A DNA stretch of 64,000 bases, from positions 3,730,001-3,794,000 of the forward strand of contig NZ_HG916852.1 of assembly GCF_000577275.2 (NCBI RefSeq). The letters are read 5' to 3'. Made by a program: the position numbers and the translations under genes. Position 1 is the stretch's first letter. Every line of letters starts with the position of its first letter. Shown here piece after piece: positions 26,186-35,917 of the stretch. Source of the DNA: Rhizobium favelukesii (GTDB lineage Bacteria; Pseudomonadota; Alphaproteobacteria; Rhizobiales; Rhizobiaceae). The notes under the pieces were generated by a model, which was not told where the DNA came from, did no database searches, and saw only the letters and a list, made by a program, of their open reading frames with translations.

Positions 26186-26503
26186 TCAGCAGCCGACCCC
26201 GCCTCCGTAGCCCTGAACCACGCAAACGGAACCTGGCGTCTCCTGAAGGACGCTGCGGCGGATCGTATAGCGCTTGCCGCTCTCGGTCTTCGGAATCGAG
26301 CCCGTCGTAATCGTATCGAATTCGGACGGTGCGCTCGCGAAGACGCTCGACTTGGACTTGTCGGCAAGCATCGGCGTCAAGATCAAAGTCAAGGCAACAA
26401 CAGCCGTGCCAAACAGCAGCGCGATGTTTAGCACTCCCGTTCTGCTCGAGGCGGTCGAGGCCCGTTCTTTCTCTCTCACAGCTTTCCAGAAATCGTCGTC
26501 CAT
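26186..26503 (-). CDS. Conserved hypothetical single-pass membrane protein
   Basis: 105 residues: a charged N-terminus (MDDDFWKAVREKERAS), one transmembrane helix (about 24-46, VLNIALLFGTAVVALTLIL), and a periplasmic-side segment ending with a Cys/Gly-rich tail (VCVVQGYGGGVGC). The protein type seems common in Rhizobiales, but I know no function. It precedes the Flp pilin gene in the same orientation (64-base gap) and might be co-transcribed. Confidence 0.65.
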   Translation of the reverse strand: MDDDFWKAVREKERASTASSRTGVLNIALLFGTAVVALTLILTPMLADKSKSSVFASAPSEFDTITTGSIPKTESGKRYTIRRSVLQETPGSVCVVQGYGGGVGC

Positions 26504-26626
26504 GCGTCAAGCCTTCCACACACACGCCAGTTGCTTGATTGAGGCCGATATTTGGCAGAAGGTGTTAAACGATCGATTAATATCCACACCCAAATTGGAC
26601 GCTTGCCGGATAATAATCAGACATTT

Positions 26627-27040
26627 CTAAAGTAGATCCTGCAATATCGGAATGAGCGGCTCGTCGGCAGGCGGCATCGGGTAGTCGCGCAGAGCCTGCG
26701 GCTTCACCCATTTCAACGCCTGCCCTTCTTTCCCGTGCGCAATTCCCTCATAGCGCCGGCAGACATAGAGCGGCATCAGAAGATGGAACTTCTCGTAGGT
26801 GTGGCTCGCGAAGCTCAGCGGCGCCAGACAGGCGACCTTCGTCGTGATCCCGAGCTCCTCATGAAGCTCTCGCACCAGCGATTCCTCCGGTGTCTCGCCC
26901 GGCTCAACCTTACCGCCGGGAAACTCCCAAAGTCCGGCAAGCGACTTTCCCTCGGGACGCTGCGCCAGCAAAATGCGCCCGTCGGAATCGATCAGGGCGC
27001 AAGCGGCAACAAGCAGAATGCTTCGGGCTGTCTCGCTCAT
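26627..27040 (-). CDS. mutT: 8-oxo-dGTP diphosphatase MutT
   Basis: Nudix hydrolase that removes oxidised dGTP. 137 residues from the ATG at 27040. The Nudix box is complete: GGKVEPGETPEESLVRELHE followed by ELGI. The tail (LIPILQDLL) is family-typical. The start overlaps the stop of the GNAT gene by four bases, giving the run argJ-GNAT-mutT, an order I recall from related genomes. Confidence 0.95.
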   Translation of the reverse strand: MSETARSILLVAACALIDSDGRILLAQRPEGKSLAGLWEFPGGKVEPGETPEESLVRELHEELGITTKVACLAPLSFASHTYEKFHLLMPLYVCRRYEGIAHGKEGQALKWVKPQALRDYPMPPADEPLIPILQDLL

Positions 27041-27858
27041 CGCGACGGCTCCAGTCGCCAATAGGAATAGCGGTAGGCCTCATGGAAGCCGAACCGTTCG
27101 TAGAGCGCCAAAGCCGGAGCATTCGTCGCCTTCACCTGCAACCAGGCGGAACGGGCGCTGCGCATCCTGGCCCAGCGCAGGGCGGAGGTCAGGATTTCGA
27201 TGCCAAGTCCTTCGCGACGACGTTCCTTGGCGACGGAAAGCGACATGATGCCGGCGAGGTCATTGTCCTGAACGCAAAGGACGGTCGCCAGCGGCCCGGT
27301 CTGCGCGTCCTCAATCATGAAGAGACCCGATGGCGGCTTGATCGCATTGATGATCTCGGCGAGTGCCGGCTTCAGTTTGGACGACACGCCGTCGGTTGCC
27401 AGGTTGGCATCCACGAAACGGCCGATATCGTGCGTCGGCAGGTGGTCAAGCGTATCCGGCAGCTCCGCATGGGCAAGATCGCAGGTCATGACGATCGTCT
27501 CGTCGAATGATGCCCACTGCTGCTTCCGGATGAGATCGATCAACACCGGCGAGGCGAGCGGCGTCTGACGCAGGACCGCCGGGCGGCCATAGGCTTCGAA
27601 CTTGCGGCTTGCCTTGGCAAGGCGAATCTCGACATCGCGGTGGTCCGAGGGATCGAGCGGCACGATCGAGTTCAGCCGGTTGGACGGGTGACCCGCGGTC
27701 AGTCGTACCTGCCAACTGCCGTCATACTGCACGGACGAGGCCGGCCAGGCTCGGAAGCCGACGGCCTCCAGCCTGCGCACGAGCGGCAGATTCGCATTGT
27801 TGGGAAATGTTTCAGTCAATGAAAGGTCAGCTCCGGTAGTCACCGTTGATGGCGACAT
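27037..27858 (-). CDS. GNAT family N-acetyltransferase
   Basis: About 273 residues. The C-terminal GNAT fold (about 150-265) has [20 protein letters not shown], the acetyl-CoA loop R-x-x-G-x-G/A, and [15 protein letters not shown]. The N-terminal half is an extra domain, a duplicated GNAT-like region in some relatives. The start is uncertain: the ATG at 27858 has AAGGAG too close, and later GTG/TTG codons are alternatives; all overlap the end of argJ by a few to about 30 bases. Substrate unknown; a link to arginine synthesis is only positional. Confidence 0.85.
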   Translation of the reverse strand: MSPSTVTTGADLSLTETFPNNANLPLVRRLEAVGFRAWPASSVQYDGSWQVRLTAGHPSNRLNSIVPLDPSDHRDVEIRLAKASRKFEAYGRPAVLRQTPLASPVLIDLIRKQQWASFDETIVMTCDLAHAELPDTLDHLPTHDIGRFVDANLATDGVSSKLKPALAEIINAIKPPSGLFMIEDAQTGPLATVLCVQDNDLAGIMSLSVAKERRREGLGIEILTSALRWARMRSARSAWLQVKATNAPALALYERFGFHEAYRYSYWRLEPSR

Positions 27859-29068
27859 ACTCCTTTGTAAGGTCGCACGTCCAGACCGTAGCGGTGCCGT
27901 TTCCGAGACCAATGTCCACCTTCACAGGAATATCCTGCTTTCTCATCACGTTGGTCGCAGCGTCCTCGGAATAGCCGGCGTCGCGTTCGCCGTTGACAGC
28001 AACACGCACATCGCCGAACCAGATCGCCAGCCGGTCGCGATCGGCCATTTCACCCGATTTTCCGACGGCCATGACGATGCGGCCCCAGTTGGCATCCTCG
28101 CCGGCGGCGGCAGTCTTAACGAGCGGCGAATTGGCGATCGAGAGCGCGATCTTCTTGGCCGCGGCGTCGCTTTCGGCACCTGTCACGGTGATCTCGAGCA
28201 TCTTGGTTGCGCCTTCGCCGTCGCGCACAACCTGCAGCGCAAGATCCTTGAGAAGATCGTTAAGGGCAGCACGGAAGGAGGCAAGGCGCGCGTCGTCGGC
28301 GCTCTCAATACGGGTCTGGCCGTCTTCGGCGGCCGCGCCCGTAGCAAACAGCATCAGCGTGTCGGAAGTCGAGGTGTCGCTGTCGACCGTCATCGAATTG
28401 AAGGTCGGATCGACGCCCGCGGACAGGAGCGACTGCAGCGCAGCCGGCGCGATATCCGCGTCGGTGACGACGAACGAGAGCATCGTCGCCATATCAGGCG
28501 CAATCATGCCGGCGCCCTTGGCGATGCCGTTGACCGCCACCTTCACGCCGCCGATCTCCGCGCTGCGGGTCGCAACCTTCGGATAGGTGTCGGTCGTCAT
28601 GATCGCCTTGGCTGCCTCGAACCAGAAGTCGCCGGTCGCATCCTTGTGCATCTGCTCAAGAACGCCAGAGAATTTCGTTGCGTCCAGCGGTTCGCCGATG
28701 ACGCCGGTGGAAGCGAGGTAAACTTCGTTCTCGCCGCAGCCCACAGCGCTAGCAGCGGACTTTGCCGTCAGGGCCGTCGCCTGGCGGCCCTTCAGGCCGG
28801 TGAATGCATTGGCATTGCCGGAATTGACGACAACGGCGCGTGCGGCGCCATGCGGCAGGTTTGCGCGGCAGAAGTCGACGGGTGCCGACGGGCACTTCGA
28901 GCGGGTAAAGACGCCGGCGACTGCGGCCGGCTTGTCGAACACCATCATCAGCACGTCGGTGCGGTTCTTGTACTTGATGCCCGCTGAAGCGGTGGCCATG
29001 CGCACACCGCGCAGCGCCGGCATGGAGGCATAGGATTGCGGAGCGAGCGGAGAGATGGAACCGGACAT
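27827..29068 (-). CDS. argJ: Bifunctional ornithine acetyltransferase / N-acetylglutamate synthase
   Basis: Arginine pathway enzyme that recycles the acetyl group from N-acetylornithine to glutamate and, if bifunctional, makes N-acetylglutamate from acetyl-CoA. 413 residues from the ATG at 29068. The precursor self-cleaves before the Thr of DMATMLSF, which is present with the upstream KGAGMIAP. Other signatures are [12 protein letters not shown] and DGEGATK. argH, a later step, lies 33 kb away in this window. Confidence 0.97.
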   Translation of the reverse strand: MSGSISPLAPQSYASMPALRGVRMATASAGIKYKNRTDVLMMVFDKPAAVAGVFTRSKCPSAPVDFCRANLPHGAARAVVVNSGNANAFTGLKGRQATALTAKSAASAVGCGENEVYLASTGVIGEPLDATKFSGVLEQMHKDATGDFWFEAAKAIMTTDTYPKVATRSAEIGGVKVAVNGIAKGAGMIAPDMATMLSFVVTDADIAPAALQSLLSAGVDPTFNSMTVDSDTSTSDTLMLFATGAAAEDGQTRIESADDARLASFRAALNDLLKDLALQVVRDGEGATKMLEITVTGAESDAAAKKIALSIANSPLVKTAAAGEDANWGRIVMAVGKSGEMADRDRLAIWFGDVRVAVNGERDAGYSEDAATNVMRKQDIPVKVDIGLGNGTATVWTCDLTKEYVAINGDYRS

Positions 29069-29153
29069 GGCGATCGACCTGGTGGCTGGAAGGATTTCCG
29101 GGCGAAGTATAAGCCGGCTTGCCCTGCGGAAATACGACAACGATTATAGTGAA

Positions 29154-29174
29154 GGGCCCGGAAGAACCGGGCCC
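29154..29174 (-). terminator. Terminator-like hairpin after the parvulin gene
   Basis: A perfect 8-bp GC stem GGGCCCGG/CCGGGCCC (29154-29161 with 29167-29174) with a 5-base loop, just past the parvulin gene stop and before argJ. Only a weak TTCACTAT tract follows on the minus strand. Confidence 0.6.
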
Positions 29175-29185
29175 TGCATTCTAGA

Positions 29186-30073
29186 TTACTGCTGCGGCTG
29201 CGCGGGGGGCTCATCGCCCGGCTGCGGCTGCTTGTTGGCATCCTCGTAGCCCTTGCGCAGCGCCTCGTCGGTGATCTCGACCTTGGACTTTTCCTTGGCG
29301 GCAGCAAGAAGCGCGAGATACTTGTCACGCATGACGAGCTGGCGAACCTGGTCCTTGACCTGGTCGAAGGCCGGCGGAGGAGCGTCGCGCTTATCCTCGA
29401 CCAGGATCACGTGGTAACCGAAATCCGTCTTTATAGGGGTCTTGGTGTAGGTGCCCTTCTCAAGTGCGAAGGCAGCCTCTTCGAATTCCTTGACCATGCG
29501 GCCCTTGGTGAAATAGCCGAGATCGCCGCCATCGGCCTTGTTCGGATCGGTGGACTTTTCCTTCGCCAAGTCCGCGAAGTTCTTGCCGGCGTCGAGCTGC
29601 TTGATGACGTCCTTGGCCTCGTCCTCGGTCTTCACCAGGATATGGCGGGCGTGCACTTCTTCCTGCTTCGGCAGGGCTGCGACTTCCTTGTCGTAGCGCG
29701 CCTTGACTTCCTCATCGGTGACCGTATCGACGACATGCTTCTTGAAATAAGCATTGTGCAGTTCGCGATCAGCGAGATACTGCATGCGCTTCTTGAATTC
29801 GGCGGTCTGGTCGAGCTTTTCGGCAATCGCGTCCTGCGCTAGCAGCTTGACGTCAATGGCGGCGGACAGGGCGGCGACCTTCTTCTGCCCCTCCGGCAGC
29901 TGCGCGAGCTGCGGGTCGAGATTGGCGACGGCCAGATCGAGATCAGACTGATGAATCTCGACATCGCCGACCTTGGCAACGACGGCATCCGGCTTGTCTT
30001 CCGCATAGACCGGCGCCTGAAACGCAACGAAGGTTGCGAACGCCATCACAGCGATTTTGTTGTAGTTCAACAT
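29186..30073 (-). CDS. Periplasmic parvulin-type peptidyl-prolyl isomerase
   Basis: Folding helper for secreted and outer-membrane proteins, of SurA/PrsA type. 295 residues from the ATG at 30073 (AAGGG upstream). The signal peptide ends at PVYAED, a SurA_N-like helical region follows, and the rotamase domain (about 145-240) has HARHILVKTEDEA, GGDLGYFTKGRMV and FGYHVILVED. A Pro/Gln-rich tail ends the protein. It is divergent from secA, a functional match since SecA delivers its clients. Confidence 0.93.
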   Translation of the reverse strand: MLNYNKIAVMAFATFVAFQAPVYAEDKPDAVVAKVGDVEIHQSDLDLAVANLDPQLAQLPEGQKKVAALSAAIDVKLLAQDAIAEKLDQTAEFKKRMQYLADRELHNAYFKKHVVDTVTDEEVKARYDKEVAALPKQEEVHARHILVKTEDEAKDVIKQLDAGKNFADLAKEKSTDPNKADGGDLGYFTKGRMVKEFEEAAFALEKGTYTKTPIKTDFGYHVILVEDKRDAPPPAFDQVKDQVRQLVMRDKYLALLAAAKEKSKVEITDEALRKGYEDANKQPQPGDEPPAQPQQ

Positions 30074-30320
30074 CAAATAACCCTTCACAGTTAAACCCAC
30101 CGGCTTCAACGTCGTGAATCCAGCCTGAAACAGCCATCAACACCGGAATGTGGCCTTTCTATATCAGCCAAATCCGTTGACATCATTCGACCCCCCTCTT
30201 ATCTGTCACGCAACCTCGCGTCCAGAAAAGTTTCCTGGCGTTTCGAGACGTGTGCCTGAAATTCGGCCGGGCCACGGATAAGAAAAGCCGGGGAAGAAAT
30301 ATTGAGAAAGGACCAGTCAT

Positions 30321-33035
30321 ATGGTCAGCTTTGGCGGTATAGCCCGCAAAATATTTGGCTCTGCCAATGATCGCCGCGTGCGGTCCTTCCAGCCGAACGT
30401 CGCCGCCATCAATGCCATCGAAGAAAAGACGAAGGCCCTGAGCGACGAGCAGCTGGCTGCGCAGACGGTCGAATTCCGCAAGATGCTTGCAGACGGCAAG
30501 ACGCTGGACGACATCCTCGTTCCGGCCTTTGCGGTCGTGCGCGAGGCTTCGCGCCGCGTCCTCGGCATGCGACCTTTTGACGTACAGCTGATCGGCGGCA
30601 TGATCCTCAATGACGGCGCCATCGCCGAGATGAAGACCGGTGAAGGTAAGACGCTCGTCGCCACGCTGCCTGTCTATCTCAACGCACTCGCTGGCAAAGG
30701 CGTGCATGTCGTCACCGTGAACGACTACCTCGCCCGCCGCGACGCGGCGACGATGGGCAAGATCTATGGCTTCCTCGGCCTGACCACGGGCGTCATCGTC
30801 CACGGTCTCTCGGACGAAGAGCGCGCGGCCGCCTATAATTGCGACATCACCTACGCGACCAACAACGAGCTCGGCTTCGATTATCTGCGCGATAACATGA
30901 AGTACGAGAAGAACCAGATGGTCCAGCGCGGCCACAATTTCGCGATCGTCGACGAAGTGGACTCGATCCTCGTCGACGAAGCGCGCACGCCGCTGATCAT
31001 CTCGGGGCCGCTCGACGACCGCTCCGATCTCTACAACACGATCGACGCCTATATTCCGCTTCTGTCGGAAGGCGACTACGAGATCGACGAGAAGCAGCGC
31101 TCGGCCAACTTCTCCGAGGAAGGCACGGAAAAGCTGGAGAACCTGCTGCGTCAGGCCGGCCTGTTGAAGGGCCAGTCGCTCTACGATATCGAAAACGTTG
31201 CGATCGTCCATCACGTCAACAACGCGCTCAAGGCCCACAAGCTGTTCCAGCGCGACAAGGACTACATCGTCCGCAACGACGAGATCGTCATCATCGACGA
31301 ATTTACCGGTCGCATGATGCCGGGCCGCCGTTATTCTGAAGGCCAGCACCAGGCGCTGGAAGCCAAGGAAAACGTGCAGATCCAGCCGGAAAACCAGACG
31401 TTGGCGCAGATCACCTTCCAGAACTATTTCCGCATGTACGCCAAGCTCGCCGGCATGACCGGCACGGCGCAGACGGAAGCTGAAGAATTCGGCAACATCT
31501 ACGGCCTCGACGTCATCGAGGTGCCGACCAACCTTCCGATCCAGCGTGCCGACGAGGACGACGAGGTCTATCGGACGTTCGAGGAGAAGTACAAGGCGAT
31601 CATCGCCGAGATCGCAGACGCGCAGAAGCGCGGCCAGCCCGTTCTCGTCGGTACCACCTCGATCGAAAAGTCCGAACTTCTCGCCGACATGATGCGCAAG
31701 CAGGGCTTCAAGGACTTCCAGGTCCTGAACGCCCGCTACCACGAGCAGGAAGCCTACATCGTCGCCCAGGCCGGCGTGCCGGGCGCCGTGACGATCGCCA
31801 CCAACATGGCAGGCCGCGGTACCGACATCCAGCTCGGCGGCAACCTCGACATGCGTGTCGAGCGTGAACTGGCAGAGGTCGAGCCCGGTCCCGATCGCGA
31901 CGCGAAGACCGAGGCAATCCGCGAAGAGATCAAGCAGCTCAAGGACAAGGCGATCGCGGCCGGCGGTCTCTACGTCATCGCCACTGAACGCCACGAAAGC
32001 CGCCGCATCGACAACCAGCTGCGCGGCCGTTCCGGCCGTCAGGGCGACCCCGGCCGCTCGAAGTTCTACCTGTCGCTTCAGGATGACCTGATGCGCATCT
32101 TCGGCTCCGACCGCATGGACGGCATGCTGCAGAAGCTCGGTCTCAAGGAAGGCGAAGCCATCGTCCATCCCTGGATCAACAAGGCTCTGGAGCGCGCACA
32201 GAAGAAGGTCGAAGCCCGCAACTTCGACATCCGCAAAAACTTGCTCAAGTACGACGACGTTCTGAACGACCAGCGCAAGGTGATCTTCGAACAGCGCCTC
32301 GAGCTGATGGAATCGCCCAATATTTCCGAGACGGTCTCCGACATGCGCCGCGAGGTGATCGAAGACTTGGTCGAGAAGCATATCCCCGAGCGCGCCTATG
32401 CTGAACAGTGGGATGCGGCTGGCCTGAAGGAACGGACGGCTGCTCTGCTCAATCTCGATCTGCCGGTCGAGGACTGGGTCAAGGAAGAAGGCATTGGCGA
32501 GGACAACATTCGCGAGCGCCTGACGGAGGCTTCAAATGCGGCCTTCACCGAGAAGGCGGAGCGCTTCGGTCCCGATATCATGAACTACGTCGAGCGCTCG
32601 ATCGTGATGCAGACGCTCGACCACCTGTGGCGCGAGCATATCGTCAACCTCGACCACCTGCGCTCCGTTATTGGTTTCCGTGGCTACGCGCAGCGCGATC
32701 CGCTGCAGGAATACAAGTCGGAAGCATTCGAGCTCTTCACCTCGCTGCTTAACAACCTGCGCGAGGCTGTGACCGCACAGATGATGCGCGTCGAGCTCGT
32801 GCAGCAGGCACCGGCCGAGCCGGAGCCGCCGTTCATGCAGGCGCACCATCTCGATCCGGATACCGGCGAAGACGATTTCGCGCCCGCCTACTTGGCCTCG
32901 GAAGTGGTTGTCGCCCCGGAAAACCGCAACCCGGCGGATCCGTCGAGCTGGGGCCATGTCGGCCGCAATGAGGCCTGCCCCTGTGGCTCCGGCAAGAAGT
33001 TCAAACACTGCCACGGTGCCTTCGCACAGGCTTGA
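30321..33035 (+). CDS. secA: Preprotein translocase ATPase SecA
   Basis: Motor that drives unfolded precursors through SecYEG. 904 residues, normal for alphaproteobacteria. Walker A is [11 protein letters not shown] (about 105), the DEAD-like [16 protein letters not shown] follows, then the preprotein cross-linking domain, NBD2 with [11 protein letters not shown], the helical scaffold, and the C-terminal SEC-C zinc motif [15 protein letters not shown] strong terminator follows. The long antisense frame over this gene is a composition artefact. Confidence 0.99.
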   Translation: MVSFGGIARKIFGSANDRRVRSFQPNVAAINAIEEKTKALSDEQLAAQTVEFRKMLADGKTLDDILVPAFAVVREASRRVLGMRPFDVQLIGGMILNDGAIAEMKTGEGKTLVATLPVYLNALAGKGVHVVTVNDYLARRDAATMGKIYGFLGLTTGVIVHGLSDEERAAAYNCDITYATNNELGFDYLRDNMKYEKNQMVQRGHNFAIVDEVDSILVDEARTPLIISGPLDDRSDLYNTIDAYIPLLSEGDYEIDEKQRSANFSEEGTEKLENLLRQAGLLKGQSLYDIENVAIVHHVNNALKAHKLFQRDKDYIVRNDEIVIIDEFTGRMMPGRRYSEGQHQALEAKENVQIQPENQTLAQITFQNYFRMYAKLAGMTGTAQTEAEEFGNIYGLDVIEVPTNLPIQRADEDDEVYRTFEEKYKAIIAEIADAQKRGQPVLVGTTSIEKSELLADMMRKQGFKDFQVLNARYHEQEAYIVAQAGVPGAVTIATNMAGRGTDIQLGGNLDMRVERELAEVEPGPDRDAKTEAIREEIKQLKDKAIAAGGLYVIATERHESRRIDNQLRGRSGRQGDPGRSKFYLSLQDDLMRIFGSDRMDGMLQKLGLKEGEAIVHPWINKALERAQKKVEARNFDIRKNLLKYDDVLNDQRKVIFEQRLELMESPNISETVSDMRREVIEDLVEKHIPERAYAEQWDAAGLKERTAALLNLDLPVEDWVKEEGIGEDNIRERLTEASNAAFTEKAERFGPDIMNYVERSIVMQTLDHLWREHIVNLDHLRSVIGFRGYAQRDPLQEYKSEAFELFTSLLNNLREAVTAQMMRVELVQQAPAEPEPPFMQAHHLDPDTGEDDFAPAYLASEVVVAPENRNPADPSSWGHVGRNEACPCGSGKKFKHCHGAFAQA

Positions 33036-33054
33036 GCCCGCAGTCAATGTATTG

Positions 33055-33086
33055 AAAATGCCGCCTTCGGGCGGCATTTTCTTTTG
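33055..33086 (+). terminator. secA terminator
   Basis: An 11-bp perfect stem (AAAATGCCGCC/GGCGGCATTTT, 33055-33065 with 33070-33080) with a TTCG loop, followed by CTTTT. A textbook intrinsic terminator 20 bases after secA. Confidence 0.9.
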
Positions 33087-33186
33087 TGGATGCCGCACGC
33101 CGCGTTAATTCCCGGCCGCTTGCTACAACCGTTTCTTAACGCCGTTCTGGCAAGACTTCCGCTGCGATTTGCCGGAAGAGTTTTGC

Positions 33187-34611
33187 GTGTTTGTGATGGC
33201 GGTCATTGAGACGGCGGAAAAGATGCTGCCTGCGGGTCTACGCCCGGCGGGGGGCCGTATGCTGCGCACGCTGGCTGCCTCCCTGACCGCACGCGGCGAG
33301 AAGGCAGCCGCCCAGCGCATGGCGCTGACCGCCTTCTTTATCCGCATTGTCAGCGCCGCCCTCGCCCTTCTGTCGCAGATTGTTCTGGCGCGCCTGATGG
33401 GCGAATACGAGTACGGGATCTTCGTATTCGTCTGGGTGCTGATCGTCCTCTTCGGCGATCTTTCCTGCCTCGGCTTCCACACCGCCATCGTCCGCTTCCT
33501 GCCGCAATACAGGGCAGCAGGCGCTCTTGAGAAGATCCGCGGGCTGACGGGCACCGCCCGCATCTTTGGATTGCTCTCCGGCACTGCCGCTCTCGCCATC
33601 GGCATGATCGCCCTGCATGTTTTCAGCGACAGGATCGAGAACTATTACGTCATTCCGATCTTCCTCGGTCTCATTGCCATGCCGATGATCGCCCTCGGCG
33701 ATATTCTGGAAGGCACGTCGCGCGCCAACCACTGGCCGGTCTTGGCGCTGAGCCCCGCCTATATCGTCCGGCCGGTTCTCATCATCCTCTTCATGCTGAC
33801 TGCGATCGGCCTCGGCGCGCCGCACACGGCGGTGACCGCCATGCAGGCCGCGCTTGCCGCCACCTATGTCACCGCCGTTGGGCAGTATGTCGCAACGCTC
33901 CTGCGGTTGCGCCGCCATTACCAGGAAGGTCCGCGCGAGGTCGATTTTCTCGGTTGGCTCGGTGTTGCCTTCCCGATCTTCCTCATCGAGGGCGTCAGCT
34001 TCCTCCTGACCAATTCCGACGTCGTCGTGGTCGGCATCTTCCTCGAACCGCACGACGTCGCCATCTACTTTGCCGCCGCCAAGACGATGGCGCTCGTTCA
34101 CTTCATCAATTTTTCGGTGAAGGCGGCATCCGGTCCGCGCTTCTCAAGCCTCATCGCCGAGGGGACACGCCAGCAGCTCGCTGTTGCTGCGATCGACGCC
34201 GCCAGGTGGACCTTCTGGCCTGCGCTCGCCATCGGGCTTGCCGTTCTCGCCGCCGGTCACTTGCTGCTTTCCCTGTTTGGCGGCGCTTTCACGGCCGGCT
34301 ATCTCGTCATGGTGATCCTGCTGGCGGGCATTCTCGCCAAGGCGCTGGTCGGACCGGCGGAAACACTGCTGATGATGGCCGGCAAGCAGAACATCTGCGT
34401 TTTGCTCTATGCCGGAGCGCTTTTCGCGAATATCAGCCTCAACGTGCTCCTCATTCCCGGACTGGGCATCAAGGGCGCCGCCATCGCCACGGCCTCGGCC
34501 ATGGGCGTTGAAGCCATCCTCCTGCATGTTGCCGTCCGACGCGCACTTGGCATCGCGCTCTTCGCATTTGCCACGCCTCCCGCGGCCAAGACAGATATGG
34601 AAGTCCGATAG
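33187..34611 (+). CDS. Polysaccharide flippase (Wzx/MATE-like, MviN superfamily)
   Basis: Integral membrane protein of about 474 residues with 12-14 predicted helices, e.g. IVSAALALLSQIVLARLMG, GIFVFVWVLIVLFGDLSCLG and GIKGAAIATASAMGVEAILL. It belongs to the oligosaccharide exporter group that moves lipid-linked sugar units across the inner membrane. The GTG at 33187 has GGAAGAG at good spacing; the ATG at 33196 is the alternative. It is one base from the following FemAB/CelD-like GNAT gene, so the two are co-translated. Confidence 0.87.
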   Translation: MFVMAVIETAEKMLPAGLRPAGGRMLRTLAASLTARGEKAAAQRMALTAFFIRIVSAALALLSQIVLARLMGEYEYGIFVFVWVLIVLFGDLSCLGFHTAIVRFLPQYRAAGALEKIRGLTGTARIFGLLSGTAALAIGMIALHVFSDRIENYYVIPIFLGLIAMPMIALGDILEGTSRANHWPVLALSPAYIVRPVLIILFMLTAIGLGAPHTAVTAMQAALAATYVTAVGQYVATLLRLRRHYQEGPREVDFLGWLGVAFPIFLIEGVSFLLTNSDVVVVGIFLEPHDVAIYFAAAKTMALVHFINFSVKAASGPRFSSLIAEGTRQQLAVAAIDAARWTFWPALAIGLAVLAAGHLLLSLFGGAFTAGYLVMVILLAGILAKALVGPAETLLMMAGKQNICVLLYAGALFANISLNVLLIPGLGIKGAAIATASAMGVEAILLHVAVRRALGIALFAFATPPAAKTDMEVR

Positions 34612-34612
34612 A

Positions 34613-35902
34613 ATGGTGCGTAATCCAACAGCTACCGAAACGACCGATCTCACGACGAACCGCATGGTTCACGAACTTGCCGCTCTCGATTTCGAGACGC
34701 CGCAGGCAGAGGCGCGCGTCGCGGTTGGCCGTCCCGGGCGCGAGCTCTGCGTCTATTCCGGGAAGCTGGGCTACGAGCTGCAGGAAGAGCTCGACTTCCT
34801 GTCCAATCGCGCCATGGAGCCCAATGTCTTCTTCACGGCACGATTCCTGGCGCCCGCCATGCCGCGGCTAGACGACAGGCAAGTTAACTTTGTCCTGTTG
34901 CGTGACCAGAGCGGAACCCGCAGCCGGATGCGCTTCCTGTTACCGTTTTCCGTGGAAAAGCCGGGCTTCGCGGTTGGCCCCTCGATCGTGCGTGTCTGGT
35001 CGAACAGCTTCGCACCACTTGGCACGCCACTGATCGATGCCGAGGATGCAGGCGAGACGCTGGACAATCTCTTTGACGGCCTGACCCATCGCGATCTGCG
35101 CTTGCCACCGATCCTGGTGCTGCCGGATGTCAGGCTGAACGGCATCTTTGCGCGCATGGCAAGGGCAGTCGCCATCAGCCGCAACCTGCCGATCACCATA
35201 GCGAATCCCTATCAGCGGGCCATGCTGCAGAGCGACGAGGACGCTGCCACTTATCTGCGCAAAGCGATTTCTTCATCGCATATGCGCGAGATGCGCAGGC
35301 AATGGCGTCTGCTCGAGGAGCAGGGCACAGTGGTCTACAGCGTCGCCCGCCAGCCCCGTGACATCCACATGCGCTTCGAGGAATTCCTCGCGCTTGAAGC
35401 AGGCGGCTGGAAGGGCAAAAAGCGCAGCGCCCTGGTGACCGACCGCTATCACACCGCCTTTGCCCGCGAGGCCGTTTCCAATCTCGCCGCAGTCGATGCC
35501 GTGCGTATCCACACGATCGATCTCAACGGCAAGGCGATCGCGTCGATGGTGGTCTTGATGATGGGCAGCGAGGCCTATACTTGGAAGACGGCCTACGACG
35601 AAGCCTATGCGCGCTATTCGCCAGGCAAGCTGCTGATGGGCGAGTTAACGGAATGGCACCTTGACGACGCCAACATCGTGCGCTCCGATTCCTGCGCTAT
35701 TCCGGATCACCCGATGATCAACCGTTTCTGGCAGGAACGGGAGGACATGGGTACCATGGTGATCGGGCTTCACCAGAACGGCGACCGCGACGTTCGCCAG
35801 GTGGCCGCCCAGCTTCACATGTACAGCAGCACCCGCAACGTTGCGAAGATGCTGCGGCAGAAGATCATGTCGCTTGCCCGGCGCGGGAAGTCCCCTCAGT
35901 AG
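34613..35902 (+). CDS. FemAB/CelD-like GNAT protein of polysaccharide synthesis
   Basis: 429 residues. The C-terminal half is a BioF2-like/Acetyltransf_6 GNAT fold (about 230-390): SSHMREMRRQWRLLEEQG, FEEFLALEAGGWKG and AYDEAYARYSPGKLLMGELT. Such proteins occur with cellulose (CelD) and exopolysaccharide loci and probably acylate sugars or lipid-linked intermediates. It begins one base after the flippase stop, so I infer a flippase-acyltransferase pair for an unidentified surface glycan. No glycosyltransferase cluster is adjacent. Confidence 0.82.
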   Translation: MVRNPTATETTDLTTNRMVHELAALDFETPQAEARVAVGRPGRELCVYSGKLGYELQEELDFLSNRAMEPNVFFTARFLAPAMPRLDDRQVNFVLLRDQSGTRSRMRFLLPFSVEKPGFAVGPSIVRVWSNSFAPLGTPLIDAEDAGETLDNLFDGLTHRDLRLPPILVLPDVRLNGIFARMARAVAISRNLPITIANPYQRAMLQSDEDAATYLRKAISSSHMREMRRQWRLLEEQGTVVYSVARQPRDIHMRFEEFLALEAGGWKGKKRSALVTDRYHTAFAREAVSNLAAVDAVRIHTIDLNGKAIASMVVLMMGSEAYTWKTAYDEAYARYSPGKLLMGELTEWHLDDANIVRSDSCAIPDHPMINRFWQEREDMGTMVIGLHQNGDRDVRQVAAQLHMYSSTRNVAKMLRQKIMSLARRGKSPQ

Positions 35903-35917
35903 TCACGCCAAACGGTC

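Noticed and set aside
30183..32381. 732-codon antisense frame over secA
   Set aside because: High-GC codon bias opens the complementary frame; secA is unmistakable and the antisense translation resembles no protein family I recognise.
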